Of a DNA stretch of 27,490 bases, positions 1 through 7,071 are shown one piece after another; the stretch's first letter is position 1; the number at the start of each line of letters is the position of its first letter. A program made the translations under genes and the position numbers. The notes beneath the pieces are model-generated. The model saw nothing but the letters and a program-made list of their open reading frames with translations, was not told where the DNA came from and did no database searches. Origin of the DNA: JAXHUK01 sp034189725 (GTDB lineage Bacteria > Chloroflexota > Dehalococcoidia > SZUA-161); NCBI GenBank assembly GCA_034189725.1, contig JAXHUK010000143.1, forward strand, positions 1 to 27,490. Reading direction: 5' to 3'.

Positions 1-71
1 TAGCTCTCCTAGGTATAATCGCCATCGTAGCGATAATATCACGAAGAACCGAGGTAACTGTCGAGCAATGA
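1..71 (+). CDS. 3' end of a membrane protein gene (partial)
   Basis: An open frame enters from the left edge and ends at TGA 69-71. The visible residues read ALLGIIAIVAIISRRTEVTV plus EQ: a hydrophobic helix followed by a short charged tail, as at the C-terminus of an integral membrane protein whose tail is probably cytosolic (positive residues RR right after the helix). Only about 22 residues are present, so the family cannot be named. The gene is convergent with rsmE, and the space between them is full of hairpins, which suits a gene end. The call rests on the hydrophobic pattern only, and chance cannot be excluded. Confidence 0.45.
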   Translation, partial: ALLGIIAIVAIISRRTEVTVEQ

Positions 72-184
72 GCAGCGCATTAACAGTAATACCATTTCCT
101 CTGTAAACAACAAGGGGAGGCAGCGGCGGGTCTCACCGCTTTGCGAGAGTCCGAAAATAGGACCTGACCTGTGATTAGTCCATC

Positions 185-218
185 AGGGTAGGTTGCCCGA
201 CGTCGGGCAACCTACCCT
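185..218. repeat. Perfect 34-bp palindrome, possible bidirectional terminator or repeat unit
   Basis: The half-site agggtaggttgcccgac is followed immediately by its exact reverse complement, giving 17+17 bp with no loop. It lies between the plus-strand partial gene and the minus-strand rsmE gene, where a bidirectional terminator would be useful, but no T-tract follows on either side. An extruding REP-like repeat is the alternative. Confidence 0.55.
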
Positions 219-335
219 CGGTTGAAGAACCTCGCGATTTCCATTCATACCTCGGGATCTTCAATTAAATATGAGTAGGGAGTATGAATGGCAAAAAGGA
301 CAACCCTCTATAGCTCAGACCTTGATCCTGGATGA

Positions 336-357
336 GGGCAGACACGGGCGTCTGCCC
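336..357 (-). terminator. Hairpin directly downstream of rsmE
   Basis: Arms gggcagac and gtctgccc (8 bp each) enclose a 6-nt loop and touch the rsmE stop codon (358-360). No U-run follows on the minus strand, so intrinsic termination is uncertain. The gggcagacacgggcgtctgc pattern may instead be a dispersed repeat unit. Confidence 0.4.
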
Positions 358-1089
358 CTACGTGCTGCCGAACTCGTAGAGCGTGATGGCGGCAGTTACC
401 AGGCCTGCGGTCTCTGCCCGCAGTATGCGGCTGCCCAGGCTTACCGGTGTGATGCCATGGCTCAGGGCAAGCCCCACCTCCTCGGCAGTGAATCCGCCTT
501 CGGGGCCAACGAATATACTGACCTCATGAGAGCGTTCGTCTCGGGAATAGCTCCTCAGGACGTCACCGATACCCCTCGTCGTTTCACCCTCCCAGGGTAA
601 CAACGATAATCCTGTCGCCGATTCGCACGCCTCACTGAACGGGATTACGGGATGCAACTGCGGCAGCTTACCTCTCCTCGATTGCTGCGTTGCTTCAAGT
701 ATGATCCGCTGCCAGCGGCCAAGCCGACCGCTATCAGGGCCACCTGCCACGCACCGTTCGCAGACCACCGGGACAAAGGCGGTTACACCGATCTCGGTGC
801 ATTTCTGGAGAACAAGGTCGAAACTGCTCCCCTTGAGCAGCGCCTGATACAATGTGATACTGGTCTGAGGCTCACCCACAGAGGGGGACTTGCCTACGAT
901 CAGCCCTTCGAGACCGCTATCGGACACTTCTCCAAGCTCCACCTCATACTCCCAGCCGCTATTATCAAGGACAACGATATGATCCCCTGCCCTCAGACGA
1001 AGCACGTTGCGCAGCCGATGGACCAGTTTCGCTGGGATGGCTACCGTGCTCTGGGTAATGCAGTCCTCATTAATGAAGAAACGGTGCAT
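358..1089 (-). CDS. rsmE: 16S rRNA (uracil-1498-N3)-methyltransferase RsmE
   Basis: This cytosolic SAM-dependent enzyme of the SPOUT class methylates U1498 of 16S rRNA in the assembled 30S subunit. The 243-residue length is normal for the family. An N-terminal PUA-like part (about residues 1-70, beginning MHRFFI) precedes the SPOUT domain. Diagnostic motifs are KCTEIGV (96-102), EATQQSRR (132-139), GPEGGFTAEE (195-204) and LGSRILRAETA (218-228); the last two form the knotted SAM site. The ATG start gives the typical MHRFF N-terminus, though no clear ribosome site precedes it. It lies 116 bp downstream of dnaJ on the same strand, a pairing common in bacteria, so co-transcription from the dnaJ promoter is likely. 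Confidence 0.95.
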   Translation of the reverse strand: MHRFFINEDCITQSTVAIPAKLVHRLRNVLRLRAGDHIVVLDNSGWEYEVELGEVSDSGLEGLIVGKSPSVGEPQTSITLYQALLKGSSFDLVLQKCTEIGVTAFVPVVCERCVAGGPDSGRLGRWQRIILEATQQSRRGKLPQLHPVIPFSEACESATGLSLLPWEGETTRGIGDVLRSYSRDERSHEVSIFVGPEGGFTAEEVGLALSHGITPVSLGSRILRAETAGLVTAAITLYEFGST

Positions 1090-1205
1090 TCTACGTTATC
1101 AGCATCCAGTTATCAGGTATGGGGAAGACCACTATGACTCAAAAGCTGCAATTCTGGTGAAAAAATCCGCTTGCCCCTGAAAAGTGACGACTCTACCTTT
1201 GTCGC

Positions 1206-2348
1206 TCAGGAGCCAGACCCGAAGGCATCCTTGACCTTATCGAAAAAACCCTTATCGTCCTGGGGCAATGTTGGCTTCTCCAGCGTTTTAGCCAGCTCTT
1301 TGAACAGCTTCTTTTGTTTGGCATCCAGAGATTGAGGACTCATGACATGGACCCTCACCAACTGGTCACCCCGACCATAACCACGCAGGTGAGGTACTCC
1401 CTTTTCTCTGAGACGGAAAATTCTGCCATTCTGACAACCTGCCGGAACCTTGAGAGCGAAGTCGCCCTCGAGGGTGGGCACCTCGATCTCCTCACCCAGC
1501 GCCGCTTGAGCGAAGTTTATCGGTAATTCATAGAGGATATCATCACCGTCTCGCTTAAGGAACTTGTGCTTTTGTACCGAAAGAGTGACGTAGAGGTTGC
1601 CTGGAGAGCCCCCGCTTTTGCCTGCATCACCCTCACCGCCAAGCCGAACCTGAGTGCCATTATCCACGCCAGCCGGTATCTTGACAGAGATCTTTCGAGA
1701 GACACGCTCTATTCCCTGACCCCTGCATTGTTGACAGGGATTGGTGGTTATCCTGCCCTCCCCATGGCAACGGTCACAGGCAGTCACATTGATAAACTGG
1801 CCAAATATACTGCGTTGCGAACGGCGTACCTCCCCGGTACCTTTACACTCAGGACATGTCTCTGGCTGACTCCCTGGCTCGCACCTGGTACCATTGCAGA
1901 CCGAACATTTTTCAGTCCGCGCAACGTCTATTTCCTTTTCACAACCGAAAACTGCATCCTCGAAAGAAATCTTGATGGAATAACGAAGGTCGTTACCTCG
2001 CTGTGGACCAGCACGTCGTCCTGCACCCGTGGCACCCCCAAAGAATGCATCGAAGATATCACCGAAGCCGCTAAAATTGAAGCCATCGAAACCATGCCCC
2101 TGAAAGCCCTGACCACCAAATCCCTGAGACCAGTTATGCCCGAAACGGTCGTAAGCGGCACGTTTCTCGGGATCACTGAGAACCTCGTAGGCCTCGTTGA
2201 CCTCCTTGAATTTCCCCTCAGCGCCATCGTCCCGGTTTCGATCAGGGTGGTATTCAAAAGCCTTTTTCCTGAAGGCCTTTTTTATCTGATCATCAGAGGC
2301 ATTCTTTTCTACATCAAGAACATCATAGTAATCTCGCTTATCTACCAT
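1206..2348 (-). CDS. dnaJ: Chaperone protein DnaJ (type I Hsp40)
   Basis: This is the co-chaperone that binds unfolded protein and stimulates DnaK ATPase in the cytosol. All type I parts are present in 380 residues: J domain (1-70) with HPD at 34-36, a Gly/Phe-rich linker (about 75-115), a zinc domain with four CxxC pairs (C148/C151, C165/C168, C191/C194, C205/C208), and the C-terminal substrate-binding domains. The first zinc repeat reads CNGTR instead of the usual CxGxG, so one glycine is arginine, while all eight cysteines are kept. The ATG is preceded by aggaaagg and a readable promoter. No dnaK or grpE lies in the window. rsmE follows on the same strand. Confidence 0.97.
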   Translation of the reverse strand: MVDKRDYYDVLDVEKNASDDQIKKAFRKKAFEYHPDRNRDDGAEGKFKEVNEAYEVLSDPEKRAAYDRFGHNWSQGFGGQGFQGHGFDGFNFSGFGDIFDAFFGGATGAGRRAGPQRGNDLRYSIKISFEDAVFGCEKEIDVARTEKCSVCNGTRCEPGSQPETCPECKGTGEVRRSQRSIFGQFINVTACDRCHGEGRITTNPCQQCRGQGIERVSRKISVKIPAGVDNGTQVRLGGEGDAGKSGGSPGNLYVTLSVQKHKFLKRDGDDILYELPINFAQAALGEEIEVPTLEGDFALKVPAGCQNGRIFRLREKGVPHLRGYGRGDQLVRVHVMSPQSLDAKQKKLFKELAKTLEKPTLPQDDKGFFDKVKDAFGSGS

Positions 2349-2380
2349 TACCTTTCCTACCCTACCCTTGCTAACCCTTT

Positions 2381-2409
2381 ATTATACTGTCATTGTTACT
2401 TCAACACAA
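2381..2409 (-). promoter_or_regulatory. Sigma70-type promoter of dnaJ-rsmE
   Basis: On the minus strand a perfect -10 TATAAT (2381-2386) sits 17 bp from a weak -35 TTGTGT (2404-2409), about 33 bp upstream of the dnaJ ATG. A small inverted repeat, gtacc-att-ggtac (2433-2445), lies just upstream and could be an operator. No CIRCE-type heat-shock element was seen. Confidence 0.6.
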
Positions 2410-2480
2410 GTGAACCCGCGTACTTTTCACTCGTACCATTGGTACCAGTGGCTACAAAGTAGCGGAGATGACGAAGAGTG

Positions 2481-2512
2481 TGAAGGCAAACGCTCACAGG
2501 CGGTTGCCTTCA
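2481..2512. repeat. Stem-loop in the dnaJ/rnc divergent region
   Basis: Arms tgaaggcaa (2481-2489) and ttgccttca (2504-2512) pair perfectly, and CGC/GCG extends the stem inward past one mismatch, leaving a 6-nt loop. It lies upstream of both divergent promoters and so is not an obvious terminator. Role unknown. Confidence 0.45.
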
Positions 2513-2541
2513 ATCGAATCATGAAATAGAAGTGATGAGCA

Positions 2542-2624
2542 CCGTTCGTGGTGAGCCCTTCGGTTTCACTCAGGACAGGTTTGTCGAACTATGAACGGCT
2601 CTTCGACAGGCTCAGGACGAACGG
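2542..2624. repeat. Palindromic interspersed repeat (REP/MITE-like)
   Basis: The ends ccgttcgtggtgagcc (2542-2557) and ggctcaggacgaacgg (2609-2624) are inverted copies, 14 of 16 matching by eye. The interior holds further related words (ttcgac, caggaca, gaacgg), giving a folded, non-coding element of about 83 bp. Such gttcgt...aggctcaggacgaac elements are, from memory, dispersed in many bacterial genomes; the copy number here cannot be seen from one window. Confidence 0.65.
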
Positions 2625-2692
2625 AATTAAGGTCTATTCTCGGAATAAGACGGTTGCTCAAATATTCAACCGCCAATTCGCCTCTGTCTTCC

Positions 2693-2721
2693 TTGACATC
2701 ACACGGGCGTGAGCTTATCAT
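2693..2721 (+). promoter_or_regulatory. Promoter of rnc-ftsY with palindrome over the -10
   Basis: TTGACA (2693-2698), a 17-bp spacer, and TATCAT (2716-2721) form a near-consensus sigma70 promoter. The predicted start near 2728 leaves a leader of roughly 24 nt before the TTG start codon. A perfect inverted repeat gagctta-tca-taagctc (2711-2727) covers the -10 and reaches the predicted start site, as an operator for a repressor would. Confidence 0.7.
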
Positions 2722-2751
2722 AAGCTCAAAACTATACTGGAATCTGTAATC

Positions 2752-3444
2752 TTGACAGAACTCGCTGACCTCCAGGCCATTCTTGGTATCGATTTCAAAG
2801 ATAATACCCTGCTCCAGCAATCCCTGGTTCATCGCTCATATTTGAACGAAAATCCCGAGGCCCCTCTGGAATCCAATGAGCGGCTTGAATTTCTGGGTGA
2901 TGCTGTGCTCGGCTTTATTGTAGCGGAAAAGCTCTATCACCAGTTTCCCGACTTCTACGAAGGGGAGTTGACAAAACTCCGAGCTGCCCTGGTACGCGGT
3001 GAGACACTGAGCAAGGTTGCTCTCTCCTTGAACCTCGGTGAATTCATGTACCTGGGACACGGCGAAGAGGAAAGCGGGGGACGACACCGCCCACGAAACC
3101 TGAACTGCACCCTGGAAGCAGTTATCGGGGCCATCCTCCTGGATCAGGGGCTGGATGCTGCTAAAGGCTTCATTCTCAGGATACTGGATAGCGAGCTTGA
3201 GCGAGTGATAAAAGGCAAGGGAGTTACCGACTACAAATCGAGATTACAACAAGTCATCCAATCACGATATAAAATGACACCCGTCTACCGTACTATTGAA
3301 GAGGAGGGGCCAGATCACGCCAAGGTGTTCACCATCGAGGTGATGGTCGGGGATTCAGTGCTTGGTCAGGGTTGCGGACGCACCAAGCGAGCAGCAGAGA
3401 CGGAGGCGGCGCGACATGCGCTAGAAAGCCTCAGTGAGGAATAA
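2752..3444 (+). CDS. rnc: Ribonuclease III
   Basis: This Mg-dependent endonuclease cuts double-stranded RNA and processes rRNA precursors and structured mRNAs in the cytosol. The 230 residues comprise the RNase III catalytic domain (about 1-150) and a C-terminal dsRNA-binding domain (about 158-228). The signature NERLEFLGDAVLG is at 42-54 with metal ligands E43, E46 and D50; the second ligand motif is CTLEAVIGA (119-127) with E122. The position that is Asp in many family members (DTFEA) is Cys119; other bacteria also vary here. The start is TTG at 2752 with only a weak ribosome site, but the frame gives a normal N-terminus. ftsY begins 6 bp after the stop. Confidence 0.96.
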   Translation: MTELADLQAILGIDFKDNTLLQQSLVHRSYLNENPEAPLESNERLEFLGDAVLGFIVAEKLYHQFPDFYEGELTKLRAALVRGETLSKVALSLNLGEFMYLGHGEEESGGRHRPRNLNCTLEAVIGAILLDQGLDAAKGFILRILDSELERVIKGKGVTDYKSRLQQVIQSRYKMTPVYRTIEEEGPDHAKVFTIEVMVGDSVLGQGCGRTKRAAETEAARHALESLSEE

Positions 3445-3450
3445 TCAGAT

Positions 3451-4389
3451 ATGTTTGGTTTTCTCAGGAAAAAGGAAAAGAAAACGGAAGAAAAGACAGA
3501 GCAGAGCGTAAAGCGTACCCGCGATGCCTGGTGGGGCAAGGTGGTGCATCTCTTCGACCGCCCAACCTTTGGCGATGAGTTGTGGGACGAGTTAGAGGAG
3601 CTTCTGATCTCGGCCGATGTCGGCGTGAACACCAGTACCAAACTGATCGAACGGCTCAAACAGAGAGTACAGAAGGAAAACATCACAGATGCCGCACAGG
3701 TGCGAACCGCGTTAAAAGAGGAGATCATCTCCTTATTAACACTGGCAGAACCAGAGGCCTCACCCCCGGAGAACGGGGAAACAGATGTGATCCTGGTAAT
3801 CGGGGTCAACGGTGTAGGCAAGACGACAAACATCGCCAAGCTGGCATCCAACCTCAAAGGGCAGGGGAAGCGAGTAGTGCTTGCAGCAGGCGATACCTTC
3901 AGGGCAGCGGCTATCGACCAGCTAAAAGTGTGGGGCGAGCGCATAAAGGTTCCCGTAATTGCACACCAGCAGGGAGGTGACCCCGCTGCAGTGGTTTTCG
4001 ATGCCCTGGAAACAGCCAGGCGAAATGCCGACTTCGTGATAGTCGATACCGCAGGCCGCATACACACGAAATCCAACCTCATGGAAGAACTGAAGAAGAT
4101 CCGACGGGTGATCGATAAGGCCGATATCGATCCCGTGGTGCTACTTGTGCTTGATGCCACTACGGGACAGAACGGATTGAGCCAGGCCCGCTACTTCACC
4201 GAGGCAGTAAAGGTGAACGGCATTTTACTGGCGAAGCTGGATAGCACAGCCAAGGGGGGCATCGTCCTCGCCATCTCCGATGAGCTCCAGATACCAATAC
4301 TCTACATCGGCACCGGGCAGGAACTGGAGGACCTGGCACCGTTCTACCCGGAAGAGTTTACCGAGGCGCTTTTTTCTACAGAGAGTTGA
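3451..4389 (+). CDS. ftsY: Signal recognition particle receptor FtsY
   Basis: FtsY is the SRP-receptor GTPase that docks ribosome-nascent-chain complexes at the inner membrane for co-translational insertion. The 312-residue protein has a short, highly charged Lys/Glu N-terminal tail (residues 4-23) instead of the long acidic A domain of E. coli, followed by the NG domain. GTPase motifs are P-loop GVNGVGKTT (118-126), DTFRAAA (148-154), DTAGR (199-203) and AKLDSTAKGG (261-270), the last usually TKLDGTAKGG. It is the second gene of an rnc-ftsY pair with 6 bp spacing, a common bacterial order, and its abundant membrane-protein clients include the genes that follow. Confidence 0.97.
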   Translation: MFGFLRKKEKKTEEKTEQSVKRTRDAWWGKVVHLFDRPTFGDELWDELEELLISADVGVNTSTKLIERLKQRVQKENITDAAQVRTALKEEIISLLTLAEPEASPPENGETDVILVIGVNGVGKTTNIAKLASNLKGQGKRVVLAAGDTFRAAAIDQLKVWGERIKVPVIAHQQGGDPAAVVFDALETARRNADFVIVDTAGRIHTKSNLMEELKKIRRVIDKADIDPVVLLVLDATTGQNGLSQARYFTEAVKVNGILLAKLDSTAKGGIVLAISDELQIPILYIGTGQELEDLAPFYPEEFTEALFSTES

Positions 4390-4401
4390 CGAGGATATTT
4401 C

Positions 4402-4536
4402 GTCATTCTGAGAGAGCACTGAAGTATAATGTCATTCTGAGGGAGCACTTCGGCTTCGCTCAGTGTAAATTCCGCGACTGAAGAATCTCCCCGTATGAAC
4501 AAGCAGAGATTCTTCGCCTGTGGCTCAGAATGACAT
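4402..4536. repeat. Palindromic repeat element with a partial tandem duplication
   Basis: Outer inverted repeats atgtcattctgag (4429-4441) and ctcagaatgacat (4524-4536) are exact over 13 bp, and an inner hairpin has arms gaagaatctc (4480-4489) and gagattcttc (4506-4515). A second partial left end (gtcattctgagagagcact, 4402-4420) stands just before. It is non-coding and lies right after ftsY; it could also help end that transcript. The rest of the gap to 4651 is purine-rich with nothing further recognised. Confidence 0.65.
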
Positions 4537-4651
4537 ATTACAAGCAACTCAAGAAAAAGATGCGGAACGGGAAGAGGGAGGGGGGCTCTGGGCGACGTAG
4601 CAGCAGGAGACTCCGGGTGCTGTAGAAGTGGCTGAAGCTTGCTAACGAGGA

Positions 4652-6964
4652 GTGTTCGTGGTTCATGTTATTATCTGGTGGCTTCTTGTCCAAGTACTGA
4701 GCATACTAGCCTTACCTTTTACCACGATTCTGTTTAAAAACCTCCCCGATAGGGGATATGCCTTCGGCAAGGCACTGGCAATCCTCTTTGTCTCTTATAT
4801 TCTATGGCTTGCTGCCTCAACTCACATCCTGCCTAACACCAGATGGGCCATTATCCTGATCATCGCCCTGTGTGCCATAGGCTCCCTCATAGTGTTCCTG
4901 CGCCGCCGCCATGAGATAATCGATTCCGTCTCCGAGAACCGTGGTGTAATTATCGCCACCGAGACCATATTTTTGCTCTCCTTCGTCCTCTACGCCGTAG
5001 TACGCTCCTACAATCCCGACATTCTCCACACCGAGAAGCCCATGGACTTCGCCTTCCTCAATGCTATTCTACGTAGCGACTATTTCCCTCCTCACGATCC
5101 CTGGCTCAGCGGGCATAGCCTCAACAACTACTACTTCGGGCACCTGATGGTGGCAACCCTTACCAAGCTCAGCGGAATATCATCGGCGATCACTTTCAAT
5201 CTCTCTCTCGCCCTGATGTTCGCCCTGGCGGCCATCGGCGCTTTCAGCATCGTGTATAACCTGGTGAGGCTGAGTCAGGGAGCGTTCAAAACGGCGCTCT
5301 CTTTTGGCCTCGTGGCAGCGGTGTTTTTACTTATTCTGGGAAACCTCGAGGCAGTACTGGAGCTACTCTATGCTCATGGCCTGGGCGGTGAAGGATTCTG
5401 GGGCTGGATCGGCATTAACGGCCTGGATAATCCCACCGGCGGTCACTGGTATCCCACAGAACACTGGTGGTGGTGGCGTGCCAGCAGGGTTATCTCACCG
5501 GCCAACGGTATAGACACTATAGCCGAGTTCCCCTTTTTCAGCTTCCTTCTCGGCGATCTTCATGCCCACCTTATGTCATTGCCCTTTGCCCTTCTATCCC
5601 TGGCTTTTAGCTTGAACATCTTTGCCTCGATGGAGCCTATCGGGCTCACCTGGCTGAGAAAGAACCTCCCCCTCTTTGTCCTCACGATTATCTCCCTCGG
5701 TGCGTTGAGCGTGATCCATACCTGGGACCTCCCTATCTACACCTTTATCTTCATCGCAGCAGCTTTAATGCAGGCATATCTCAGGAGAGATACTGCGAGA
5801 CAACATCGCTGGTGGCTGGAGTGGGGTATATTCAGCATCATCACGGTGGTGGGCATATTCCTGCTCTATCTCCCGTTTCATCTTACCTTCCAGAGCCCGG
5901 TCCTGGGCATCCTACCCTGGAACGGCCCGACCACTCGCTGGCTCCATTACCTGATCATCTGGGGTCTGTTCTTGTTCATTGGCATTTCATTCATTCTGGC
6001 GCATGTTCGCAGCGGTCTGAAATCGGTATCCTGGCGCAACCTGGGCCTGATTTCCCTGATAGTGCTGTCACCGTGGATACTCTGGGCCATAGTGGAGCTT
6101 GTAACCGGAGGCGGAAGCTCTATATGGGGGAAGCTAGGGCACCTCGCCCCTCTTTTCATCTTGCTTGCGGTAATCCTGCTCATTGTGCTTTGGAAGGTAC
6201 AAAGATTCGAGGGTGATCAAAGGATTGTGCTCTTCGCCCTGCTGCTTTTGTTTACCGGCCTGCTGCTCACAGTTGGCTGCGAGCTTTTCTATATGGCGGA
6301 TACGTTTTTCGGCCGTATGAATACCCTGTTCAGGTTTTATTATGCGTCGTGGGTATTGTTTGCCCTGGCCTCGGCATTTGCTCTGTATTACCTCTATCGC
6401 CACTGGCAGGTATCCAGTACTGCAGGGCGCGTGGTGAAATGGATCTGGCGAGGTTTCCTCATCCTGCTCGTCACCGGCTCCCTGATCTACCCGGTCGCCG
6501 CCACATGGAACAGAACCAACGCATTCTCAGCAAGCCCCGCCCTCGACGGCCTCGCCTTCCTGGAGCGCAGCAATCCATCGGAAGACGAAGCCATAACATG
6601 GCTCAACAGCAATATCGAGGGCAGTCCGGTGATTCTGGAGGCCGTTGGGAATGACTACTCCATGTTCGGCAGGGTATCCCAGTTCACCGGACTTCCTACC
6701 GTACTGGGCTGGGAACAGCACGAGTGGATCTGGCGCGGCTCAGACCGCGACCTGACAGGTCGGCGTGATGATGTCAACCTCATCTATGCAAGCAGTGATA
6801 CCCGGCAGGTACAGACCCTGCTTGAAAAATACAACGTTTCCCTTGTCTACGTAGGGAAGTTGGAGAGAGAAGCGTACGGCTCAGCAGTGAGCGACAGATT
6901 CCAAAACTTCATGGATGTGGCATTCGAAAACCAGGGCGTTACCATCTATTCAGTCAGAGAATAG
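4652..6964 (+). CDS. DUF2298 (Chlor_Arch_YYY) multi-pass membrane protein, copy 1
   Basis: This integral membrane protein of unknown biochemical role belongs to the DUF2298/TIGR03662 family, related in fold to polyprenol-phosphate-sugar glycosyltransferases and Agl23-type proteins. Its 770 residues hold many hydrophobic helices, the NYYFGH motif (159-164), GDLHAH (301-306), RMNT (555-558), and a soluble C-terminal part with FTGLPTVLGWEQHEWIWRG (678-696) and a KYNVSLVYVG-like stretch. It is the copy closest to the family consensus among the three here. The GTG at 4652 has gagg only 1 nt away; GTG 4658, five bases after GAGGAG, is a better-spaced alternative start. It heads a block of envelope genes, which suggests a role in surface-glycan assembly. 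Confidence 0.85.
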   Translation: MFVVHVIIWWLLVQVLSILALPFTTILFKNLPDRGYAFGKALAILFVSYILWLAASTHILPNTRWAIILIIALCAIGSLIVFLRRRHEIIDSVSENRGVIIATETIFLLSFVLYAVVRSYNPDILHTEKPMDFAFLNAILRSDYFPPHDPWLSGHSLNNYYFGHLMVATLTKLSGISSAITFNLSLALMFALAAIGAFSIVYNLVRLSQGAFKTALSFGLVAAVFLLILGNLEAVLELLYAHGLGGEGFWGWIGINGLDNPTGGHWYPTEHWWWWRASRVISPANGIDTIAEFPFFSFLLGDLHAHLMSLPFALLSLAFSLNIFASMEPIGLTWLRKNLPLFVLTIISLGALSVIHTWDLPIYTFIFIAAALMQAYLRRDTARQHRWWLEWGIFSIITVVGIFLLYLPFHLTFQSPVLGILPWNGPTTRWLHYLIIWGLFLFIGISFILAHVRSGLKSVSWRNLGLISLIVLSPWILWAIVELVTGGGSSIWGKLGHLAPLFILLAVILLIVLWKVQRFEGDQRIVLFALLLLFTGLLLTVGCELFYMADTFFGRMNTLFRFYYASWVLFALASAFALYYLYRHWQVSSTAGRVVKWIWRGFLILLVTGSLIYPVAATWNRTNAFSASPALDGLAFLERSNPSEDEAITWLNSNIEGSPVILEAVGNDYSMFGRVSQFTGLPTVLGWEQHEWIWRGSDRDLTGRRDDVNLIYASSDTRQVQTLLEKYNVSLVYVGKLEREAYGSAVSDRFQNFMDVAFENQGVTIYSVRE

Positions 6965-6994
6965 GTGAAATAGTTCAACCGTCAGGATTCAGCA

Positions 6995-7018
6995 ACCAGG
7001 GGAACTCTGTGCCCTGGT
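6995..7018 (+). terminator. Weak hairpin between DUF2298 copies 1 and 2
   Basis: Arms accaggg (6995-7001) and ccctggt (7012-7018) enclose a 10-nt loop, and a run of seven T (7033-7039) follows 14 nt later. The T-run is too distant for a textbook terminator; partial attenuation between gene copies is possible. Confidence 0.3.
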
Positions 7019-7071
7019 GTCTATGTGGCAAATTTTTTTACTGATAGCCGAACACTCATAGTGAGGTTGCG

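Larger units (their letters stand above)
72..357. other. Hairpin-rich intergenic region between convergent genes
   Basis: No credible gene was found here. The stretch holds the perfect palindrome at 185-218, an inverted repeat with 10-bp arms ccattcatac (241-250) and gtatgaatgg (282-291), and a hairpin with arms gggcagac (336-343) and gtctgccc (350-357). An ATG frame starting at 271 runs into the antisense of rsmE and has no recognisable protein character. Confidence 0.6.

Noticed and set aside
72..184. Structured RNA or riboswitch in the first intergenic region
   Set aside because: Small hairpins exist, but I could not match the sequence to SRP RNA, RNase P RNA, 6S RNA or the riboswitch consensus patterns I know, and it lies downstream of a gene.
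271..600. 109-codon plus-strand frame with an ATG
   Set aside because: More than two thirds overlaps the antisense of rsmE and the start covers a hairpin; no ribosome site or protein-like pattern.
1566..2462. 298-codon open frame on the plus strand
   Set aside because: It lies antisense to dnaJ, whose protein shows every family motif; the plus-strand reading has no recognisable domain.
3366..4160. 264-codon minus-strand frame rich in Ser/Thr
   Set aside because: Complement of ftsY; low-complexity S/T composition is typical of an antisense shadow.
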